Below are positions 50,818 through 59,923 of a DNA stretch of 64,000 nt, piece by piece (positions within the stretch are counted from its first letter, which is position 1; every line of letters starts with the position of its first letter). Position numbers and translations under genes: made by a program. The stretch is taken from the NCBI RefSeq assembly GCF_001983935.1, contig NZ_CP017641.1, positions 1,550,001-1,614,000 of the forward strand. Reading direction: 5' to 3'. Origin of the DNA: Fuerstiella marisgermanici (GTDB lineage Bacteria; Planctomycetota; Planctomycetia; Planctomycetales; Planctomycetaceae). The notes beneath the pieces were generated by a model. It searched no databases. It saw only the letters and a list, made by a program, of their open reading frames with translations, and was not told the origin of the DNA.

Positions 50818-52191
50818 CTAGCTTGCCTTCACCGCACCCAGCTTTTCCCACAGGTACGCGCTAGCCAGCGTTCCATTGTGAAAATCTTCCACGTGAAAAT
50901 GTTCGTCCGGGCTATGGAGGTTATCCGTGTTTCGGCCCCAGCCGAGCAGCAATGTATCGATTCCCAGAATCTGCTGAAAGCTGGACACGACGGGGATGGA
51001 GCCGCCTTCGCGAATAAACACGGGCGATTTTCCGAACGCCGCTTCAACTGCTTCACTGGCCGCTGAAATCCATGGGCTGGTTGGATCTAGCACGAATCCT
51101 TCGCATCCGTGGAACCGCAGAAATTCGAACTTCAGCCCTGCAGGACACTGGTCTCGTAAAAAGGTTTCCAGAGAATCGAGGATCTTCTCCGGATTTTGAT
51201 TGGGAACCATGCGACACGTGATTTTCGCGCTGGCTTTGGACGGCACGATGGTCTTGGGACCTTCGCCCGTATAGCCGCTCACGATGCCGTTGATGTCGCA
51301 TGTCGGCCGCGTCCAGCGACGTTCCAGCGTTGAGTAGCCGTCTTCGCCGAAGACCGCCCCGCTGCCGATTTCGTTTAGAAACTCCGATTCTGAAAACGGT
51401 AGTGCTTCGAACTGTTGCTTTTCGGCCTCGGTGAGTTCTGCCACGTCATCGTAGAAGCCGGGGATCTGTACTCTACCAGTGGCGTCGACCAGCGAACCAC
51501 ACAACGCTGCGATGGCGTTTGCCGGATTGGCGATGCTGCCGCCATAGACCCCGCTGTGCAGATCCTTTGATGGCCCCGTCAGCCGAACTTCGGCCGCTAC
51601 GATTCCGCGAAGACCATAAGTGATGGCGGGAATGCCATCTCCATATTGGCTGGTGTCGCTGATGACGGCGATGTCCGCTTTCAGGCGGTCCTTGCTCTGT
51701 TCCAGAAACTTGTCCAGGTTGTCACTGCCGACTTCTTCTTCGCCTTCGATTAGAAACTTCACATTGACCGGCAGCTTGCCGTTTACGTCAATGCATGCCT
51801 GAAGGGATTTTAAGTGAGTGAACACCTGCCCTTTGTCGTCGGTCGCTCCACGCGCGAAGACTTTGCCATCGCGGATCTGAGGTTCAAACGGCGGCGTGGT
51901 CCATAGATCCAACGGATCGGGCGGCTGCACGTCGTAGTGGCCATAGATCAAGACCGTCGGCAATGAGGCGTCTTCGATACGTTCTCCGTATACGATCGGG
52001 TGCCCCTTTGTTGTGATAATTTCTGCTGTCAGTCCAGCGGCCTGCATAGCCTTCAGCACAAAGTCTGCGCACTGTTGCATCGCTGGCTTGAACTGCGAGT
52101 CCGCGCTGACGCTGGGAATGCGCAGGAATTCGAACAACTCATCCAAAGCCTGCGACTGGCTCGCTTTTAACGACGAAATAACCTGATCCAC
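50818..52191 (-). CDS. M20-family dipeptidase
   Basis: 457 residues from the GTG at 52189-52191. Zinc-site motifs: LIYGHYDVQPPDPLDLWTTP, FARGATDDKGQVFTHLKSLQ, FLIEGEEEVGSDNLDKFLEQ and LGWGRNTDNLHSPDEHFHVE; dimerisation domain between about 200 and 310. It hydrolyses dipeptides or similar. The frame continues upstream to 52242, but those codons (PGDSARRAFLFLK) lie in the terminator of the preceding gene, and AAGGA sits 8 bases before the GTG, so the GTG is the better start. Confidence 0.92.
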   Translation of the reverse strand: MDQVISSLKASQSQALDELFEFLRIPSVSADSQFKPAMQQCADFVLKAMQAAGLTAEIITTKGHPIVYGERIEDASLPTVLIYGHYDVQPPDPLDLWTTPPFEPQIRDGKVFARGATDDKGQVFTHLKSLQACIDVNGKLPVNVKFLIEGEEEVGSDNLDKFLEQSKDRLKADIAVISDTSQYGDGIPAITYGLRGIVAAEVRLTGPSKDLHSGVYGGSIANPANAIAALCGSLVDATGRVQIPGFYDDVAELTEAEKQQFEALPFSESEFLNEIGSGAVFGEDGYSTLERRWTRPTCDINGIVSGYTGEGPKTIVPSKASAKITCRMVPNQNPEKILDSLETFLRDQCPAGLKFEFLRFHGCEGFVLDPTSPWISAASEAVEAAFGKSPVFIREGGSIPVVSSFQQILGIDTLLLGWGRNTDNLHSPDEHFHVEDFHNGTLASAYLWEKLGAVKAS

Positions 52192-52202
52192 GTGTTGTTC
52201 CT

Positions 52203-52249
52203 TCAAAAACAAAAACGCCCGCCGAGCAGAATCGCCCGGCAAGGCGTTT
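52203..52249 (-). terminator. Intrinsic terminator of the PQQ-propeller gene
   Basis: On the minus strand AAACGCC (52249-52243) pairs with GGCGTTT (52219-52213), with inner CCG/CGG pairing, followed by TTTTTGTTTTTG. It lies 25 bases after the PQQ gene stop (52274) and ends about a dozen bases before the dipeptidase GTG. Confidence 0.85.
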
Positions 52250-52273
52250 GATTGGGCGTGCCAGGCAGACTCG

Positions 52274-53500
52274 CTATTGCTTCACGTCGTAGCAGCAGAT
52301 GATCTCCTGATCGCGGAGATACAGCTTACCGTTTGCAATTACGGGATGGCTCCAAACTTTGCCCTTGGGCGAACGCTGATCCGTTTGAGGTTCCAGCGTG
52401 AATCGACCGTGTTCGATCCAGCCACCGGGGTTCGCTTCGATCAGCACGCACGTGCCGGAATTTTCTTCGACGCAGTACAGCATGCCGTCGGCGAATGCGA
52501 CGGCACCTTTGCCGAGTTTGCTCTTTTCATTCCACACCATTTCGCCGGAAAGCATTTCCTGGCAGATCCAGCCCGGGCCGTCACTGTGGCCGTAAATGTA
52601 GTCGCCGACCTTGATGGTGCCGCCGTGATGATTTTTCATCACCTTGTTGTCATAAAGCTGTTTGACGCTGTTGTCCTCACCAACCTGCACCAGCATGCAG
52701 CCAGCTCCGTAGCCGGACGTGACGTACACGTAACCATTGTCGTAGATTGGTGTGGGAATCACGGCCGTACGCCCCAGAGGCCAATCGGCCTGCCACTGCC
52801 GTTTGCCGTCGTTGTCCAAACCGAACACTTTGTTCTGAGTCAACTGGATATATTGATGCTGGCCATAGTGGTCGACGGGGACGATCGACGAGTAATGAGC
52901 CTTCTCTGTCATGTCGGCTGATTGCCAGATCTTTTTGCCCGTCTTCAGGTCAAAAGCCGCCACGGTTCCGTTGTCGCCGCCGGGAGTGCATAGCACTCGA
53001 TCACCATCGACGAGAGGCGATTCGGAGTAGCCCCAGTTCGGGACTTTGCCGCCAAGTTCGGTTAGCTCAACGGACCACTTCTTAGCTCCGTCTGCCGCCG
53101 AAACGCAGTACAAACCGCCTTCTCCGCCGAGTGCTACAACCAGATCGCCGGCGACCGTTGGAGTGCATCGCGGGCCTGGTCCCCAGCCGTTTTCCAGGCG
53201 TTTGCCGACAGAGGTCTGCCACAGCTTTTTGCCGGAAGTGGCATCCAAAGCGATCACGTATTCCTGTTTCTCATCGGCCCCCATCGTGTACAATCGATCG
53301 CCGACGACGGAAAAGCTGGAGTAACCCAGTCCCGCATCTTTCGATGTCCAGACCTTCTTTGGACCGCCTTCCGGCCATTCCTTTAGCAGGCCGGATTCCT
53401 CTGACAAGCCATCTCGTTCCACGCCGCGCCATGTTGGCCAGTCGGCGGCATGCGCGTCGCAGGCGGTCAACACAACCAGGGAGAGCAAAAACCGATTCAT
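52274..53500 (-). CDS. Secreted PQQ-like beta-propeller protein
   Basis: 408 residues from ATG 53498-53500, set by the signal peptide FLLSLVVLTACDAHA. Mature start DWPTWRGVERDGLSEESGLL is the standard planctomycete PQQ-propeller opening, followed by blades with ALDATSGKKLWQTSV, AADGAKKWSVELTEL and AFDLKTGKKIWQSAD. It lacks clear catalytic PQQ dehydrogenase residues and is more likely a structural or sensing propeller (BamB-like). Stand-alone with its own terminator. Confidence 0.9.
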   Translation of the reverse strand: MNRFLLSLVVLTACDAHAADWPTWRGVERDGLSEESGLLKEWPEGGPKKVWTSKDAGLGYSSFSVVGDRLYTMGADEKQEYVIALDATSGKKLWQTSVGKRLENGWGPGPRCTPTVAGDLVVALGGEGGLYCVSAADGAKKWSVELTELGGKVPNWGYSESPLVDGDRVLCTPGGDNGTVAAFDLKTGKKIWQSADMTEKAHYSSIVPVDHYGQHQYIQLTQNKVFGLDNDGKRQWQADWPLGRTAVIPTPIYDNGYVYVTSGYGAGCMLVQVGEDNSVKQLYDNKVMKNHHGGTIKVGDYIYGHSDGPGWICQEMLSGEMVWNEKSKLGKGAVAFADGMLYCVEENSGTCVLIEANPGGWIEHGRFTLEPQTDQRSPKGKVWSHPVIANGKLYLRDQEIICCYDVKQ

Positions 53501-53869
53501 GGTGAACTCACTACGAAGAGAAGGTGGGTTGTTACGAGGAAAACGCGGGCACACGAGCGGCCGACCAAACTGCATCGGCGACCTTCGAGTGTGATTCGCC
53601 AGAGTGTAGCAATCTTCACTGAAACTGTCAGCATCTGCGCCCCGCTTTTGCGGCTGCCAGCCGGAAACCACGCCCCGCTGAAAACGCGGTTATTTCAGTG
53701 CCGTTTATTGGGGTATCGCGGACGCGGCAGGCAATTTCCTCCAAATTCGCATCGAGTTCCGATACGGCGTTTCAACGACGCTGCCCTGTGGCCAGAATGG
53801 CGTTCATTATTGGCGAAAGGCTGACGACTCTCGCTGCCGTTAATCCAATTCCTGAAGCAGGCAAGTCCT

Positions 53870-55177
53870 ATGTCCGCCCGATTGTCCGCCCGATCCGAAT
53901 TCACGTTACGAGCCGCCGTCGTCTGCATGCTGGCGGCCAGCACGTCAGCGCAAGCCACCGATGAAGTGCCCGGCGCGCCTCAGCAGCAGCCTGTTGCGTT
54001 CACCAACGCCGTCATTCACACCATCGTTGGCAAACCAATCGATCGTGGAGCCATCCTGTTTGAGGACGGACGAATCACGGCGATCGGCGATCGTGTTGCT
54101 CCCCCGGATAACGCACGCGTGATCGATCTGAAGGGGCTGCACGTGTATCCGGGATTAATTGAAGCTCATTCGCAAATCGGCCTGAAAGAAATTTCGGCGG
54201 TGCGAGCCACGCGAGACTTTTCCGAAACCGGCAGCCTCAACCCAAACGTTAAGGCCAACGTCAGTGTGAACCCCGACAGCGAAGTGATTCCGGTCACGCG
54301 AGCCAACGGAGTACTGCTTGCCGTGTCCGCTCCATCGGGCGGTCGAGTCAGCGGAATGGCGGCCGTGCTGCAACTTGACGGCTGGACGTACGAAGACATG
54401 ACTGTCAAAGCGAACGCCGCTCTGGTGATCAACTGGCCTTCACCGCCTTCATCGGGGGAAAGTCCGGGGCTGAAAATTCTTCGCCGCATGTTCAAAGAAG
54501 CTCGAGCCTACCGGAAGGCTCGCGCAGTTGACGAATCTCAACAGCGCTTCGACATTCGATACGAAGCGTTGGCTCCCGTTTTGGATGGCGACGTCCCCGT
54601 CATGGCGATGGCTCATGATGTGCGTGAGATTCAGGCGGCTGTCGGCTTTGCCGAGGAGCAAGGCGTGCGACTCATCATTTTTGGCGGCCATGATGCCGAA
54701 CGATGTGCTGAACTGCTGAAGCAGCACGATATCCCGGTCGTTGTCGATTCCGTTCATCGTCGACCGAAACGCCGTCATGAACCATACGATGTGGCGTACA
54801 CGCTGCCGGCTCGGCTTAGCAAAGCCGGCGTGAAATTTTGCATTTCCGGTTCCGATCGAGCCGACACATGGAACAGTCGCAATCTGCCGTATCACGCGGC
54901 AACGGCGGTAGCTCACGGTCTCTCGCACGAAGACGCCGTGCGATCGATCACGTTGTTTCCGGCTCAGATTTTGGGCATCGACGATCGCGTCGGTTCACTG
55001 GAAGTCGGTAAGGATGCGACCTTGATCGTCACCACCGGCGACCCTCTGGAAACGACAACTCACATCAAGCACGCTTTCGTGCAGGGCCGGCAGGTGCAAC
55101 TCAGCAGCCGTCACACCAGACTGTACGAAAAGTACAGCGAAAAGTATCGGCAGACCGCTGTCGACGAAAAGAAATAG
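53870..55177 (+). CDS. Secreted amidohydrolase-fold protein without the HxH motif
   Basis: 435 residues. Signal peptide (TLRAAVVCMLAASTSAQA), beta-sandwich FTNAVIHTIVGKPIDRGAIL, then VYPGLIEAHSQIGLKEISAV where canonical enzymes have P-G-x-I-D-x-H-x-H; here only His-Ser-Gln is seen. DGDVPVMAMAHDVREIQAAV, LIIFGGHDAERCAEL and KDATLIVTTGDPLETTTHIK follow the family. The loss of the second metal His suggests altered or lost hydrolase activity, as in a known planctomycete subgroup. Maf starts 8 bases downstream, an operon. Confidence 0.85.
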   Translation: MSARLSARSEFTLRAAVVCMLAASTSAQATDEVPGAPQQQPVAFTNAVIHTIVGKPIDRGAILFEDGRITAIGDRVAPPDNARVIDLKGLHVYPGLIEAHSQIGLKEISAVRATRDFSETGSLNPNVKANVSVNPDSEVIPVTRANGVLLAVSAPSGGRVSGMAAVLQLDGWTYEDMTVKANAALVINWPSPPSSGESPGLKILRRMFKEARAYRKARAVDESQQRFDIRYEALAPVLDGDVPVMAMAHDVREIQAAVGFAEEQGVRLIIFGGHDAERCAELLKQHDIPVVVDSVHRRPKRRHEPYDVAYTLPARLSKAGVKFCISGSDRADTWNSRNLPYHAATAVAHGLSHEDAVRSITLFPAQILGIDDRVGSLEVGKDATLIVTTGDPLETTTHIKHAFVQGRQVQLSSRHTRLYEKYSEKYRQTAVDEKK

Positions 55178-55185
55178 CAGCGAGT

Positions 55186-55821
55186 ATGCTCACCGTTCTC
55201 GGATCTCAATCGCCACGCCGCCTCGAACTGCTGCAGCAGATTATCCCGGCAGACGAACTCACGGTTCTGCCGCCTCGGTCTGCCGATGAGCCTGGCTTTG
55301 AAGGGCTGACGACGGTCAGCGCCATCGAAGCTCAATTACGTAACGTTGTTCAATTAAAGCTTGACGACGTAGTTGACCAGCTGCAGCAACAGGGGCACTT
55401 GCTTTCGGAATGTTGCGTCGTTTGTGCCGACACAATTGTTGTGGCTCGTGGCGCGAATGACCTTCCTGTTGTGCTGGGTAAGCCGCCGATGCCGCATTGG
55501 CAGGCGACAGTGCGAGATTGGTTTCGGGAATATTATTCCGGAAGGACACACGAAGTCTGGACGGGGTGCGTGATTGCCGTCGATGAAAAATTGCAACACA
55601 CGATTGTAAAAACCAACGTCACGATGTGTTCGTTAGAAGACGAACTTATCGACTGGTACGTTTCAACAGAAGAGCCCATTGGCAAAGCGGGCGGTTATGG
55701 TCTTCAGGGAGCGGCTGCAATGCTGATTGACGCTGTTGATGGAAGCCTGACGAATGTCATTGGTCTGCCGTTGAGAGAAATCAGGCAAACTCTGAAGTCA
55801 CTAAACGGATCGCCGAACTAA
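55186..55821 (+). CDS. maf: Maf-family nucleotide pyrophosphatase
   Basis: 211 residues. LTVLGSQSPRRLELLQQIIP is the Maf signature S-x-S-P-R-R; VCADTIVVA and GRTHEVWTGCVIAV and EEPIGKAGGYGLQGAAAMLI with DAVDGSLTNVIGLPL complete it. Maf proteins hydrolyse dTTP, UTP and modified nucleotides and are linked to septum control. It is a little longer than usual (190). Starts 8 bases after the amidohydrolase stop. Confidence 0.93.
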   Translation: MLTVLGSQSPRRLELLQQIIPADELTVLPPRSADEPGFEGLTTVSAIEAQLRNVVQLKLDDVVDQLQQQGHLLSECCVVCADTIVVARGANDLPVVLGKPPMPHWQATVRDWFREYYSGRTHEVWTGCVIAVDEKLQHTIVKTNVTMCSLEDELIDWYVSTEEPIGKAGGYGLQGAAAMLIDAVDGSLTNVIGLPLREIRQTLKSLNGSPN

Positions 55822-55907
55822 GAATCGTTAGCAAGTTCATCGACCTGCCTTCGATACAGGAACTACGTACCGCCCATACGCTAGAAGACCAATGTCAGGC
55901 TTTCGCC

Positions 55908-56138
55908 ATGTGTCGTCCGCACTTCCGAATTCCCCGCATCGATGCCCAACACGCTCACGCGTCGGCATTTGCCAATAACGACATTGACGGTCAGGAAACT
56001 TCGGCCAGCGCGAACGCCGCCGAAGAGCAGCAAATTCGCATGAGCCGCATACGTCGCAACATTGCGACCGGCGCCTATCTCACTCGCGAGGCCGCCGAAA
56101 AATCGGCCAGCCGACTGCTGGAATCAAACGACCTTTGA
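55908..56138 (+). CDS. Small FlgM-like protein (tentative)
   Basis: 76 residues. The C-terminal part RIRRNIATGAYLTREAAEKS with ASRLLESNDL recalls the sigma-28-binding end of FlgM (I-x-x-G-x-Y-x-x-x-x-x-x-A-x-x-L) and is preceded by a polar, disordered Asn/Ala/Ser-rich part, also FlgM-like. No flagellar genes are in the window. ATG 55908 gives the whole protein; a later ATG gives only 32 residues. Regard as a hypothesis. Confidence 0.55.
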   Translation: MCRPHFRIPRIDAQHAHASAFANNDIDGQETSASANAAEEQQIRMSRIRRNIATGAYLTREAAEKSASRLLESNDL

Positions 56139-56212
56139 TCCTGTCGTCCCGGGCAGGACGTCAGAAAAAAGATTCGTTCGGCATTGAGTCTAAGCACTGG
56201 CGTTGCGCATAC

Positions 56213-56305
56213 ACCTCCCCCAGCGTAGCGTCGGGGGAGGTCGGACGGAGCGAAGCAACGTCCGGGAGGGGGCCGGTTCCGCTGGACCGGTGACCGCTTC
56301 GCAGC
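56213..56305. repeat. Array of GC-rich hairpins
   Basis: CCTCCCCC (56213-) and CGGGGGAGG pair around AGCGTAGCGT; next CGGACG..CGTCCG pair around GAGCGAAGCAA; then CCGGTTCCGCTGGACCGG. Three consecutive stems in less than 100 bases just past the transglutaminase gene stop (56335) and after the FlgM-like gene. REP-like or termination element. Confidence 0.75.
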
Positions 56306-56334
56306 TCACGAGACCGGCGGGCTCGAACCAGTCA

Positions 56335-59300
56335 TTACGTTCTCCGCAGATCCAGTGTCATCGGAAATTGAGGATTCACTTCAATATCCGGTATTTCGAC
56401 CGTTCCCGGCGTGTGCCCCATCTGGAAGAAACGCGCGACCCGTCGCGATTCTGCTTCGTAAGCATTGATTGGGAAGCTGTCCGGGTTCTTGCCGGTCGGG
56501 TTCGCCACGTGGTACTGACAACCGCCGATCGAACGGTCCGACCATGAATCGAGGATGTCAAACACCAGTGGAACGTGTACTGGAATCGTCGGATGCAGAC
56601 AGCTTGGCGGGCACCACGCTCTGTAGCGCACGGCCCCGACGAACTCACCCTGCACAGACGTTGGATGCAGGGGAACTCGACGACCATTGCACGTCACCAC
56701 GTGCCGGTTGTCTGTCATTCCGCTGACTTTCACCTGCAGACGTTCGACCGATGAATCGACGAATCTGACGGTCCCCCCGCCACCAGGTTCTTCGCCCAGG
56801 ACGTACCACGGTTCGATGGCCGTTCGCAGTTCCAGCTTGACATCCTGCTGTGACAATTCGCCGATTTGTGGAAAGCGGAATTCAAAGTGCGGCGCGAACC
56901 AGCGGCGGTCGAATTCGAATCCGGAACGCTTCAGGTCGTCGATCACATCGCTGAAATCCGACCACACGAAGTACGGCAACAGATAGCGATCGTGCAATGA
57001 CGTGCCCCAATGAGCCAACGGTTGATCGTACGGCTGATTCCAAAACTTCGAAACCAAAGCGCGAATCAGCAACTGCTGAGCGAGACTCATTTTTGCGTGC
57101 GGCGGCATTTCGAATCCGCGCAGTTCCAGCAGGCCAAGACGCCCGGTGCTGCTGTCTGGCGAATACAGTTTGTCGATGCAGAATTCTGCACGATGAGTGT
57201 TCCCGGTCAGGTCGATCAGCAGGTTGCGGAACAATCGGTCGACAAGCCACGGAGCCGCTGGCTGGTCTCGACCAGGCACCAGTGAAAACGCCAGCTCCAG
57301 TTCATACAGCGCGTCTGCTCGCCCTTCGTCGACTCGCGGAGCCTGGCTGGTTGGTCCGATGAATTTGCCGCTGAAGAGGTATGACAGGGACGGATGGTTG
57401 ATCCAGTAGCCCACAAAACTTTTCAGTAAGTCGGGCCGCCTCAGAAACGGGCTGTCGGCCGGAGTTCGGCCGCCCATGACCACGTGGTTACCGCCACCTG
57501 TTCCCGTATGAGTTCCATCCTGATCGAATTTTTCGGTGCCCAAACGCGTTAGTCGAGCTTCTTCATACACGCCTTCCGTGATGCTGACCAGATCGTCCCA
57601 CGTCTCAGACGGATGGATGTTCACTTCAATCACACCGGGATCCGGCGTCACCTTCAGGCATTCCAAACGGGCGTCGTGCGGAGGAAGATAGCCTTCGACC
57701 ACGACTGGCATTTGCAGCTGTTCGGCGGTCGCTTCGATGGCGGTCAATAGGTCGAGATAGTCTTCGAGAATCTCGACAGGCGGCATAAATACGTGCAGGC
57801 GGCCATTGCGAGGCTCGACGCACAACGCTGTGCGGACGACTTTGTCAGGTTCGACTTCGTCGTTCTCGTTTTCTTTTTCTTCGCGCGACGGTTGCTGTTG
57901 TGAGATTCCCGCTCGCCCAACAGCGTCCGGTTCGCCTTTTACGAACGCCTGACGACGGTCGTCGAATGTTGGCAACGGTTCCCGTTCGAATAGCGGATCG
58001 GGCGGCCGCAGCACTGGCATTTGCGACGCCGGAATCCACGGCAGCGTGTCCAGCGGCAGACGCAACCCGATTGGGGAATCGCCAGGCAACAGAAACATTT
58101 TGTCCGGTCGTTTCGGCCACGGACCACTTTGCCACGAACGGTGCTCGCTTTGCCACCACGGTCGCTTTAATGGCAATACAAAGCCGACCGGTTCGCCGAC
58201 TCCGCGTTCGAACACTGCCGTCATGCGAGCTCGTTCTTCCGCGTCCTTCAACTTTGGATCGGCGGGCGAAACGTTGACCGGTAGCCGCTGTTCTTTGACA
58301 AGGTAGTGAGCGATGTCTTCGTAGACGGGGACGATATATTTTTCGGTGACCGCCAGTAGTCCGGCCAGGTGGTGAGCGAACCGTTCGGCCGCTTCCACGC
58401 CGAAGCCGTAGTCACGATCGATATCCGCAATCAGATCCGGATTCTGCCAACACGGAATGCCGTCTTTGCGCCAGTAACATCCCAGCGCCCAGCGAGGCAG
58501 CGATTCGCCGGGATACCACTTGCCCTGGCCGTAGTGCAAAAACGCGCCTTTGGAAAATCGATCGAGCAGCCGCTTAATCAGTTGTTCAGACAACCTGCGT
58601 TTGTGAGGTCCAACGGCAGCGGAATTCCATTCGTCGCCTTCCATGTCATCGATGGAAACAAACGTCGGTTCGCCGCCCATCGTTAGCCGCACATCGCCGT
58701 CGCGCAGACGCTGGTCGATCGATTGCCCGAGCTTCTCAATCGCCGACCACTGTTTGTCGGTGTACGGCTTGGTGACTCGAGGATCTTCGTGAATGCGAGT
58801 CACGGTCATGTTGAAATCGAATTCGACTTCGCACTCGTCCAACGCTCCGGAAATCGGCGCGGCGGTGGTCGGTTCCGGAGTACAAGCCAGGGGGATGTGT
58901 CCTTCGCCAGCCAGCAGCCCGGAGGTCGGGTCGAGTCCCACCCAGCCGGCTCCGGGCAGAAAGATTTCAGCCCAGGCATGCAGATCGGTGAAGTCGACTT
59001 CAGTTCCGCTGGGACCGTCCAGCGATTTTTGATCGGGCGTAAGCTGAATCAAATAGCCGGATACAAACCGAGCCGCTAAGCCCAGATGTCGAGCCGTCTG
59101 CACCAGCAGCCAGCCGGTATCACGGCACGAGCCCTTGGCCAGTTCCATAGTCTGATCGGGCGTCTGGACGCCGGGTTCCATTCGTATTTCGTACGCGATT
59201 TCCTGCTGCAGCCGAGCATTCAGCGCCACTACAAAATCGATTGTGTTGACGGCTGTCTTCGGGCGAACGTCGTCGATCAACGCCTGCCATTTTTTTCCGG

Positions 59301-59667
59301 GCGGGCGAGTTTCAAGGAATGGCTGTAGTTCTTTGCGCAGCGATTCGTCATACGCGAAGGGGAACTTTTCGGCAGAGGACTCGACAAAGAATTCAAACGG
59401 ATTGATGACCGTCATTTCGGCGATCAGATCCACTTCCACCGACAATTCGCGAGTCTTCTTTTCGAAGACAGCTCGCGCCTGGAAATTTCCGTGCGGGTCC
59501 TGCTGCCAGTTCAGGTAGTGGTCGGCCGGTTTGATCTTCAGCGAGTAGCTGTGGATCGGCGTACGACAATGCGGAGCCGGTCGAAGCCGCACCAGTTGCG
59601 GGCCGAGGTTGATCGGGCGGTCATATGAATATGTGGTGCGATGGTTAATCGCGACGCGTATGGTCAT
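56335..59667 (-). CDS. Transglutaminase-like protein with DUF2126
   Basis: 1110 residues. Residues 1-290 are a bacterial transglutaminase N-domain (TIRVAINHRTTYSYDRPINL) plus core with the Cys in TMELAKGSCRDTGWLLVQTA, His in DLHAWAEIFLPGAGWVGLDP (Cys-His-Asp triad). The remaining 800 residues are DUF2126: VRLTMGGEPTFVSIDDMEGD, GKWYPGESLPRWALGCYWRK, GGGNHVVMGGRTPADSPFLR and RGFEMPPHAKMSLAQQLLIR. This large protein always travels with the alpha-E and ATP-grasp genes as here, and is thought to form an amide-ligase system with unknown substrate. Confidence 0.95.
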   Translation of the reverse strand: MTIRVAINHRTTYSYDRPINLGPQLVRLRPAPHCRTPIHSYSLKIKPADHYLNWQQDPHGNFQARAVFEKKTRELSVEVDLIAEMTVINPFEFFVESSAEKFPFAYDESLRKELQPFLETRPPGKKWQALIDDVRPKTAVNTIDFVVALNARLQQEIAYEIRMEPGVQTPDQTMELAKGSCRDTGWLLVQTARHLGLAARFVSGYLIQLTPDQKSLDGPSGTEVDFTDLHAWAEIFLPGAGWVGLDPTSGLLAGEGHIPLACTPEPTTAAPISGALDECEVEFDFNMTVTRIHEDPRVTKPYTDKQWSAIEKLGQSIDQRLRDGDVRLTMGGEPTFVSIDDMEGDEWNSAAVGPHKRRLSEQLIKRLLDRFSKGAFLHYGQGKWYPGESLPRWALGCYWRKDGIPCWQNPDLIADIDRDYGFGVEAAERFAHHLAGLLAVTEKYIVPVYEDIAHYLVKEQRLPVNVSPADPKLKDAEERARMTAVFERGVGEPVGFVLPLKRPWWQSEHRSWQSGPWPKRPDKMFLLPGDSPIGLRLPLDTLPWIPASQMPVLRPPDPLFEREPLPTFDDRRQAFVKGEPDAVGRAGISQQQPSREEKENENDEVEPDKVVRTALCVEPRNGRLHVFMPPVEILEDYLDLLTAIEATAEQLQMPVVVEGYLPPHDARLECLKVTPDPGVIEVNIHPSETWDDLVSITEGVYEEARLTRLGTEKFDQDGTHTGTGGGNHVVMGGRTPADSPFLRRPDLLKSFVGYWINHPSLSYLFSGKFIGPTSQAPRVDEGRADALYELELAFSLVPGRDQPAAPWLVDRLFRNLLIDLTGNTHRAEFCIDKLYSPDSSTGRLGLLELRGFEMPPHAKMSLAQQLLIRALVSKFWNQPYDQPLAHWGTSLHDRYLLPYFVWSDFSDVIDDLKRSGFEFDRRWFAPHFEFRFPQIGELSQQDVKLELRTAIEPWYVLGEEPGGGGTVRFVDSSVERLQVKVSGMTDNRHVVTCNGRRVPLHPTSVQGEFVGAVRYRAWCPPSCLHPTIPVHVPLVFDILDSWSDRSIGGCQYHVANPTGKNPDSFPINAYEAESRRVARFFQMGHTPGTVEIPDIEVNPQFPMTLDLRRT

Positions 59668-59923
59668 GAGGGTATTTCGTAGCGGACGACCTTGGAATTG
59701 CGATAACGCTTAATGTACTCTTGGACTCGCCGCCCTTTCGGCGACCTGATTCTTTCTGAGCGGACTCCTGATTGCGGACTGAATCTCATTACGCCATGCC
59801 AAAATTCGCCACCTCAGGATTCGCCATGCCGGGATTTTGGCACATTGAATTTTCGCCGTGTTCGCCTGCCGACTTTTGGTACAGCGCCCGCCGGAAACGG
59901 AATGGCAGCCTGCTCAACCGCGG

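Noticed and set aside
59668-59923. Plus strand frame between alpha-E and transglutaminase genes
   Set aside because: Composition of degenerate TTCGCCA-type repeats, no family; the 256-base gap is treated as non-coding.
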